From the NCBI GenBank assembly GCA_020025715.1, contig JAHHRQ010000071.1, positions 1 to 9,532 of the forward strand: 9,532 nucleotides of DNA, in the 5' to 3' direction. The notes under the pieces were generated by a model. The model was given only the letters and a program-made list of their open reading frames with translations, did no database searches and had not been told where the DNA came from. Origin of the DNA: Oscillospiraceae bacterium (GTDB taxonomy: Bacteria > Bacillota > Clostridia > Oscillospirales > Oscillospiraceae). Positions 5,799-9,532 of the stretch are shown here, one piece after another (positions within the stretch are counted from its first letter, which is position 1; every line of letters starts with the position of its first letter). Position numbers and translations under genes: made by a program.

Positions 5799-6590
5799 TT
5801 ACTTGCAGATTATAGTTTCCTGAACACCGTACTTTTCGGCGATTTCCTGTACCTGACCGGACTCAAAAGCGGCTTTGTAGAATTCGTTGAACTTCTCTGC
5901 AAGGTCACTGCCCTTGCGGAAGCCTACGCCGTATTCCTCACTGGTGAGCTTCTGAGTATATGTAAGCTGAGGATAGCTGGTGCCCTCGCCTATCATGGCG
6001 CCTGCCATAAGCAGGTCTATAATGCAGGCATCGGAGGTGCCGGAGGCAACTTCCATAAGTGCATCAGCCTGAGTTAAAACTGCAACGGTGTTAAAGCCCT
6101 TTTCTGTTGCAACCACTTCGCCGGCGGAGCCTGCCTCAACTGCAAAGCTGAGATCCTTAAGGCTTTCCTCGTCGGTGTACTTATCTGCAGCGTCTGCATT
6201 AAGAACAACCACCTGTGCATTGTTGCAGTAGGGATTGGTAGTACCCAGGGAGTTTACAACCTCAGGGGTAAGGGTCAAGCCGTTCCAGAGGCAGTCAACG
6301 CTCTTGGAATTGATTTCCATGATCTTGTTATCCCAGTCAAGCTCGATAAACTCAACATCAACACCAATGCTCTCTGCAAAAGCTTTTGCAAGGTCAGCGT
6401 CAAAACCGATCCAGCCGGTGGGGTCTGCTTCATCCCGATAGTCCATGGGGTTAAACTCGGTGATACCGACCACAAGTTTTCCTTTACCCTGCACATATGC
6501 AAGATCGCTTTCCTCTGCCGGCTCGCTGCCGCAGGCGCAAAGAGTAAATATCATTATAAGTGAAAGAATAAGAGCTGTGAGCTTTTTCAT
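5799..6590 (-). CDS. Amino-acid ABC transporter substrate-binding lipoprotein
   Basis: A 263-residue lipoprotein that catches the substrate outside the cell (SBP_bac_3 family). The signal peptide is 1-19 with the lipobox LCAC and lipidated C20, followed by a short acidic linker. The fold signs are LVVGITEFNPMDYRD (39-53), WIGFDADLAKAFAESIGV (60-77), CLWNGLTLTPE (100-110), and the second lobe with SFAVEAGSAGEVVA (148-161) and SGTSDACIIDLL (183-194), with D192 as the likely ammonium-binding Asp. In well-studied relatives an Arg follows T-x-x (R77 in HisJ) and binds the ligand carboxylate; here the place holds V111, so binding may differ. Start: ATG at 6588-6590 after GGGAGG; an upstream in-frame ATG at 6635 falls in the operator and promoter. 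It is the first gene of the operon. The neighbouring nifS makes a cystine-like ligand attractive, but that is only inference. Confidence 0.92.
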   Translation of the reverse strand: MKKLTALILSLIMIFTLCACGSEPAEESDLAYVQGKGKLVVGITEFNPMDYRDEADPTGWIGFDADLAKAFAESIGVDVEFIELDWDNKIMEINSKSVDCLWNGLTLTPEVVNSLGTTNPYCNNAQVVVLNADAADKYTDEESLKDLSFAVEAGSAGEVVATEKGFNTVAVLTQADALMEVASGTSDACIIDLLMAGAMIGEGTSYPQLTYTQKLTSEEYGVGFRKGSDLAEKFNEFYKAAFESGQVQEIAEKYGVQETIICK

Positions 6591-6615
6591 TTGGAATTCC
6601 TCCCTTTGATTTATC

Positions 6616-6651
6616 GTGTTACCATGATAACACACTAATTAAGTAAAGCAA
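6616..6651 (-). promoter_or_regulatory. Promoter and overlapping operator-like dyad of the importer operon
   Basis: On the - strand, TTGCTT (6646-6651), a 16-base spacer and TATCAT (6624-6629, five of six matches to TATAAT) make a fair promoter. An 18-base dyad, GTGTTACCATGATAACAC (6616-6633, one mismatched pair), covers the -10 box. A protein bound there would block transcription. No regulator is known for this dyad. Confidence 0.5.
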
Positions 6652-6671
6652 GCTTTTTTTCAAAAATTTGT

Positions 6672-6709
6672 TGTGCAAATATTGCACAGCTTATATCACA
6701 CTTTTGTGA
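6672..6709. promoter_or_regulatory. Two further dyads in the divergent control region
   Basis: TGTGCAA-ATA-TTGCACA (6672-6688) has perfect 7-bp arms, and TCACA-CTTT-TGTGA (6696-6709) has perfect 5-bp arms. Both lie upstream of the importer and iscR promoters and could serve either one. I do not recognise either as a known regulator's site. Confidence 0.45.
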
Positions 6710-6718
6710 CTTTGTCTC

Positions 6719-6765
6719 TTTAATTCCTACTAAGTTTATGGTACATTATGGTCGTAGGAATTAAA
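6719..6765 (+). promoter_or_regulatory. iscR promoter bracketed by a 12-bp inverted repeat (likely autoregulatory operator)
   Basis: TTTAATTCCTAC (6719-6730) and GTAGGAATTAAA (6754-6765) are perfect complements, 23 bases apart. Between them is an extended -10 box (TGG-TACATT, -10 at 6742-6747). The right arm sits at the predicted transcript start, just before the ribosome site, and the left arm in the -35 area. Rrf2-family proteins usually repress their own operon as dimers, so this is the best candidate for the IscR site. Confidence 0.6.
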
Positions 6766-6779
6766 AGGGAGGAATTCTA

Positions 6780-7196
6780 TTGAACGTAACAACCAAAGGC
6801 CGCTATGCTTTGCAGGTAATGGTAGACCTGGCGCAGCATATTGATGACGGCTTCATTTCTCTCAAAACCATAGCCGACCGGCAGGGATACTCAATGAAGT
6901 ATCTGGAAATGATAGTAGGTACACTTAAGAAAGCAAAGCTTGTCCTCAGCAGCAGGGGCAAAGAGGGCGGATATAAGCTTATGAAATCCCCTGAGGATTA
7001 CACAGTAGGAGAAATTCTCCGTTGCACTGAGGATAACCTCTCCCCCGTGTCCTGCATAAAAGCAGGCAGCGTCAACTGCGAGCATGCTTCCGGCTGTCTG
7101 ACCATTCCCATGTGGAAGGAACTGGACGAAATAACTAATAATTATCTTGATACAGTCACATTGCAGGATTTAGTTACCGGTTCCAAATGGAAATAA
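6780..7196 (+). CDS. iscR: Rrf2-family regulator of Fe-S assembly (IscR-like)
   Basis: A 138-residue DNA-binding protein, sensor and repressor of the Fe-S assembly operon. The N-terminal winged helix covers about 1-80: MNVTTKGRYALQVMVDLA is the hallmark Rrf2 start, SLKTIADRQGYSMKYLEMIVGTL is the helix-turn-helix, and SSRGKEGGYKL is the wing. Three cysteines, C92, C100 and C106, match the cluster-binding trio of IscR (C92, C98 and C104 in E. coli) with slightly wider first spacing. This argues for an Fe-S-sensing IscR and against the related CymR type. The start is TTG at 6780-6782, 7 bases after GGGAGG. The TTG codon may keep the level low. It is the first gene of the operon, 58 bases before nifS, with a promoter enclosed by an inverted repeat that suggests self-repression. 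Confidence 0.92.
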   Translation: MNVTTKGRYALQVMVDLAQHIDDGFISLKTIADRQGYSMKYLEMIVGTLKKAKLVLSSRGKEGGYKLMKSPEDYTVGEILRCTEDNLSPVSCIKAGSVNCEHASGCLTIPMWKELDEITNNYLDTVTLQDLVTGSKWK

Positions 7197-7254
7197 TATC
7201 GGGAAAAACGTGTTTATTTAATTTATAGAAAATAATTGAAAGGAAATTCTGATT

Positions 7255-8442
7255 ATGTTTGTATATGCTGACAACGCGGCAACCACCGGCGTCTCCCAGA
7301 TTGCTCTTGACGCTATGCTGCCCTATCTCACCACCAAATACGGCAACCCCTCCAGCCTCTACTCCTTCGCTCAGGAAGTAACCGCAGATGTTGCACAGGC
7401 GAGAGCTGACATAGCAGCCTGCATCGGTGCAACTCCCAGAGAGATCTACTTCACCTCCGGCGGCAGTGAGGCCGACAATCAGGCCATAGTCTCCGCCGCA
7501 AAGGCCGGCGCAAAGAAGGGCAAGAAGCACATTATATCCACCAAGTTTGAGCACCACGCCGTACTCCACACTCTGGACAAGTTGAAGAAAGAGGGCTGGG
7601 AAGTAACTCTGCTGGATGTGCATGAAGACGGTGTTGTCCGCCTTGAGGATGTGGAAAAGGCAATAAGAGAAGATACCTGCCTTGTAACGGTCATGTTTGC
7701 AAACAATGAAATCGGTACTGTCCAGCCTATAAAAGAAATCGGCGCGCTGTGCCGTTCCAAGGGCATCCCCTTCCACACTGACGCAGTTCAGGCCGTAGGC
7801 CACATGCCCGTAGATGTTAATGACATGAATATAGATATGCTCTCCATGTCCGGCCATAAGTTCCACGCCCCCAAGGGCATCGGCGTGCTTTATGCAAAGC
7901 GCAATATGCCTCTGTTCAATATTATTGAAGGCGGCGCACAGGAGCGCGGCAAGCGTGCAGGTACAGAGAACGTTGCCGGCATAATGGCAATGGCAGCAGC
8001 TCTAAAGGATTCCTGCGAGCACATGGAGGAGAACACCGCAAAGATTATCCCCATGCGTGACAAGCTCTTTACCGAGCTTTCCAAGATACCCCACAGCAAG
8101 ATTAACGGCAGCCTTGAGCATCATGTCCCCGGCACGGTAAACATGTGCTTTGAGGGCATTGAGGGTGAAAGCCTTCTGCTTATGCTTGATGCAAACGGCA
8201 TCTGCGCCTCTTCCGGCTCTGCCTGCACATCCGGCTCTCTTGACCCCAGCCATGTGCTTTTGAGCATAGGGCTTCCCCACGAGGTAGCCCACGGTTCTCT
8301 CCGTCTTTCCATCGGTGAATATAACACCATGGAGGAGATTGACCACATTATAGAGGTAGTTCCCAAGGTAGTCGAGAAGCTCAGAGACATGTCCCCCGTT
8401 TGGGATGAGCTCCAGAAGGGTCAGCGTCCCCATATCATATAA
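7255..8442 (+). CDS. nifS: Cysteine desulfurase (NifS/IscS family)
   Basis: A 395-residue PLP enzyme that takes sulfur from L-cysteine, leaving alanine, and passes it as a persulfide to the scaffold. Key residues are visible: YADNAATT (4-11), TSGGSEADN (67-75) for PLP phosphate binding, FEHHAV (98-103) with the His that stacks on PLP, NNEIGTVQP (150-158), the PLP lysine K202 in SMSGHKFHAPKG, RAGTEN (234-239), and the sulfur-carrying C324 in the long loop SSGSACTSGSLDPSHVL (group I type). The length is normal. ATG at 7255 follows AAAGGA at about 10 bases. It lies between iscR and iscU, as in many Clostridia. The group I loop and the neighbouring iscU support Fe-S cluster supply rather than another sulfur pathway, although tRNA thiolation partners may also draw on it. 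Confidence 0.96.
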   Translation: MFVYADNAATTGVSQIALDAMLPYLTTKYGNPSSLYSFAQEVTADVAQARADIAACIGATPREIYFTSGGSEADNQAIVSAAKAGAKKGKKHIISTKFEHHAVLHTLDKLKKEGWEVTLLDVHEDGVVRLEDVEKAIREDTCLVTVMFANNEIGTVQPIKEIGALCRSKGIPFHTDAVQAVGHMPVDVNDMNIDMLSMSGHKFHAPKGIGVLYAKRNMPLFNIIEGGAQERGKRAGTENVAGIMAMAAALKDSCEHMEENTAKIIPMRDKLFTELSKIPHSKINGSLEHHVPGTVNMCFEGIEGESLLLMLDANGICASSGSACTSGSLDPSHVLLSIGLPHEVAHGSLRLSIGEYNTMEEIDHIIEVVPKVVEKLRDMSPVWDELQKGQRPHII

Positions 8443-8477
8443 TCAACAGTCTTTATATATACAGGAGGTAACAAATT

Positions 8478-8906
8478 ATGGCATTATATAGTGATAAGGT
8501 AATGGATCATTTCCAGAATCCCCGTAACGTAGGTAAGCTGGACGACGCCAGCGGCATAGGTGAGGTCGGCAATGTAAAGTGCGGCGACATTATGCGTATG
8601 TACATCAAGGTTGATGATAACGGTATTATCACCGACTGCAAATTCAACACTTTCGGCTGCGGAAGCGCTATTGCAACAAGCTCCATGGCAACCGAGCTTA
8701 TAAAGGGTAAATCCGTTGAGGAGGCACTTAACCTCTCCAATCAGGCTGTTGTAGAGGCTCTGGACGGTCTGCCCGCCCACAAGATACACTGCTCTGTTCT
8801 GGCAGAGGAGGCAGTCCGCGCCGCGGTCAAGGATTACTATGACAAGAACGGCATTGAGTACGACCCCGAGGACTTCCCTGTTCACAACTGTGAGCACTGC
8901 GAGTGA
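8478..8906 (+). CDS. iscU: Fe-S cluster assembly scaffold (IscU/NifU N-terminal type)
   Basis: A 142-residue scaffold on which Fe-S clusters are built from NifS sulfur. The cluster ligands are at their usual places: C35 with D37 in VKCGD, C61 in FGCGSA, and H104-C105 in KIHCSVLAEEA. The opening YSDKVMDHFQNPRNVG and the SVEEALNLSNQ block are standard. An extra pair, C138 and C141, lies in the C-terminal tail (HNCEHCE), beyond the normal end of E. coli IscU; such tails occur in clostridial proteins. The ATG follows a near-ideal AGGAGGT at 8478, which suggests high translation. The gene is 35 bases after nifS and last in the operon. The chaperone and ferredoxin genes found in proteobacterial isc operons are missing, and so is mnmA, which often follows in Clostridia. 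Confidence 0.96.
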   Translation: MALYSDKVMDHFQNPRNVGKLDDASGIGEVGNVKCGDIMRMYIKVDDNGIITDCKFNTFGCGSAIATSSMATELIKGKSVEEALNLSNQAVVEALDGLPAHKIHCSVLAEEAVRAAVKDYYDKNGIEYDPEDFPVHNCEHCE

Positions 8907-8938
8907 TTTAAATTTACGTCCCCACAAAAAAAATTACA

Positions 8939-8962
8939 TTTTCACTGAGCGGTTAGTGAAAA
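8939..8962 (+). repeat. Hairpin upstream of the isc terminator
   Basis: TTTTCACT (8939-8946) pairs perfectly with AGTGAAAA (8955-8962) around an 8-base loop, directly before the main terminator. It may protect the 3' end of the mRNA or act as a weaker - strand stop, since TTTTCACT on the + strand reads as AGTGAAAA on the other. Confidence 0.4.
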
Positions 8963-8965
8963 ATG

Positions 8966-8999
8966 CCCCCTGATGCCAAGCATCAGGGGGATTATTATT
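8966..8999 (+). terminator. Intrinsic terminator of the iscR-nifS-iscU operon
   Basis: CCCCCTGATGC (8966-8976) pairs over 11 bp with GCATCAGGGGG (8980-8990) with a CAA loop, followed by ATTATTATTT. It lies 60 bases after the iscU stop. Confidence 0.85.
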
Positions 9000-9044
9000 T
9001 CTGATTTAAAACCTGCAAAACTCAGAAAAATAAAATTTCGCACG

Positions 9045-9076
9045 AAAAAAGCGGCACCGCTTACGCCGTGCCGCTT
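9045..9076 (-). terminator. Intrinsic terminator of the leftward surface-protein gene
   Basis: On the - strand, AAGCGGCAC (9068-9076) pairs with GTGCCGCTT (9049-9057) around a 10-base loop and continues into six T bases (9045-9050 on the + strand are A). It lies 11 bases after the stop codon of the leftward gene. Confidence 0.85.
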
Positions 9077-9087
9077 CTCACAATCTT

Positions 9088-9532
9088 TTATCTCTTTCTG
9101 CTGTGTTTGCTCTTATAGCGGTTAGACCGTGCAACCTGAATACCGAAAACGGTGATACAGCCTGCAATTACAAGCAGAACCGCAACTATAATAAGCTTTA
9201 TTATTTTAAGGCCTGCATTGTCTTTCACCGTAGCCTGATACTCAATTTCTCTTGAGGTTTCATAGCCGCAGGTGGTGCACACGCCTTTTTCAATACCGGG
9301 GCCTTTTTTGGAGGCTTTCTTTACGGTTTTCCATTCGAAATTATGTTCTTCTTTTTCGGAAACCTCACCGCAGGCGCACTTGTGCCAGTGGTATCTGGAA
9401 TTGGTAAACCACTTCTCGGAAAACTCATGTACATGCTCTTCTTCCGGCTTTTCTGTCTCAGGCTCCTTATTTTCCGGCTTTGCGCTGGGGCTGGGTGAAG
9501 GGCTGGGAGTAGCTTCGGGGGTAGGTGTGGGC
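9088..9532 (-). CDS. C-terminal part of a membrane-anchored surface protein with Cys/His-rich repeat (partial)
   Basis: The frame is open to the right edge, so only the last 147 residues are visible. From N to C they show a Pro/Thr/Ser-rich linker (TPSPSPSPSA, 9481-9510), a charged Glu/Lys/Pro stretch, then a Cys/His-rich unit: HEF, a W, YHWHKCACG (9367-9393), HNFEW, and VCTTCGYE (9259-9282). After a short spacer there is one membrane helix (about 9136-9195, IIVAVLLVIAGCITVFGI) and a very basic tail ending KHSRKR. The order means the repeat faces outside and the tail faces the cytoplasm. The H-x-F...W...C-x-C...C-x-x-C pattern is common in large surface proteins of Clostridia. The two Cys pairs could hold a metal or form disulfides. 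The enzymatic or binding part, if any, lies outside the window. It is not related by function to the isc operon. Confidence 0.75.
   Translation of the reverse strand, partial: PTPTPEATPSPSPSPSAKPENKEPETEKPEEEHVHEFSEKWFTNSRYHWHKCACGEVSEKEEHNFEWKTVKKASKKGPGIEKGVCTTCGYETSREIEYQATVKDNAGLKIIKLIIVAVLLVIAGCITVFGIQVARSNRYKSKHSRKR

Noticed and set aside
6672..6709. CRP/FNR-type site suggested by TGTGA and TCACA words
   Set aside because: The half-sites are in the opposite order and too close (TCACA-N4-TGTGA), so they do not match the known site.
6722..6746. E. coli type 2 IscR site
   Set aside because: CC and GG pairs occur, but the distance between them is one base short and the inner A and TA positions do not match.
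7197..7254. Riboswitch or separate promoter before nifS
   Set aside because: The 58 bases are AT-rich with no clear stem or -35/-10 pair.
7174..7866. Long leftward frame (230 codons) opposite nifS
   Set aside because: It mirrors the codon pattern of nifS, has no good ribosome site and its product resembles no family I know. The + strand gene is certain.
8002..8927. Leftward frames opposite nifS end and iscU (143 and 147 codons)
   Set aside because: Both are antisense shadows of firmly identified genes.

Overview
The window looks like part of a chromosome from an anaerobic, gut-type Clostridia (Oscillospiraceae/Ruminococcaceae-like) bacterium. The signs are a moderate GC content, strong GGAGG ribosome-binding sites with several TTG and GTG starts, a minimal IscR/NifS/IscU set, a lipoprotein amino-acid importer, and a surface protein carrying the Cys/His-rich repeat common in Clostridia. 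This assignment comes from gene content and protein style only, not from a database match.

Left part (about 1-3125): four phage-derived genes, all read leftwards. In transcription order they are a collagen-like tail fibre protein (3011-2226), a small coiled-coil tail accessory protein (2212-1775), a tail-collar/baseplate protein (1570-1118) and an NlpC/P60 endolysin with a peptidoglycan-binding domain (1011-235). No capsid, terminase, tape-measure or other tail genes lie upstream, where they would be expected. Instead there is a plausible promoter (3096-3124), about 290 bases of hairpin-rich non-coding DNA, and then a bacterial gene on the other strand. This looks like a prophage remnant or a separated fibre-plus-lysin cassette. 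Between the second and third genes, a 200-base hairpin-rich stretch appears to have cut off a small gene, leaving a 32-codon stub, and leaves the tail-collar gene without a ribosome-binding site.

Middle (3126-4189): a promoter with an adjacent dyad and a single GNAT acetyltransferase on the + strand, followed by about 210 bases with nothing recognisable.

Right-centre (4190-6660): a leftward polar amino-acid ABC importer operon in the order substrate-binding lipoprotein, permease, ATPase. It has an intercistronic hairpin after the binding-protein gene and ends at a strong terminator.

Right (6719-8990): reading away from the importer, iscR, nifS (cysteine desulfurase) and iscU (scaffold) form an Fe-S cluster assembly operon that ends at a strong terminator. 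The 189-base divergent control region holds at least four dyads. One overlaps the importer's -10 box, and a 12-bp inverted repeat brackets the iscR promoter. An attractive but unproven reading is that the importer brings in cystine or a related sulfur amino acid that NifS uses, with both units controlled from this region. The right edge (9088-9532) is the C-terminal end of a membrane-anchored surface protein on the - strand, with its own terminator.
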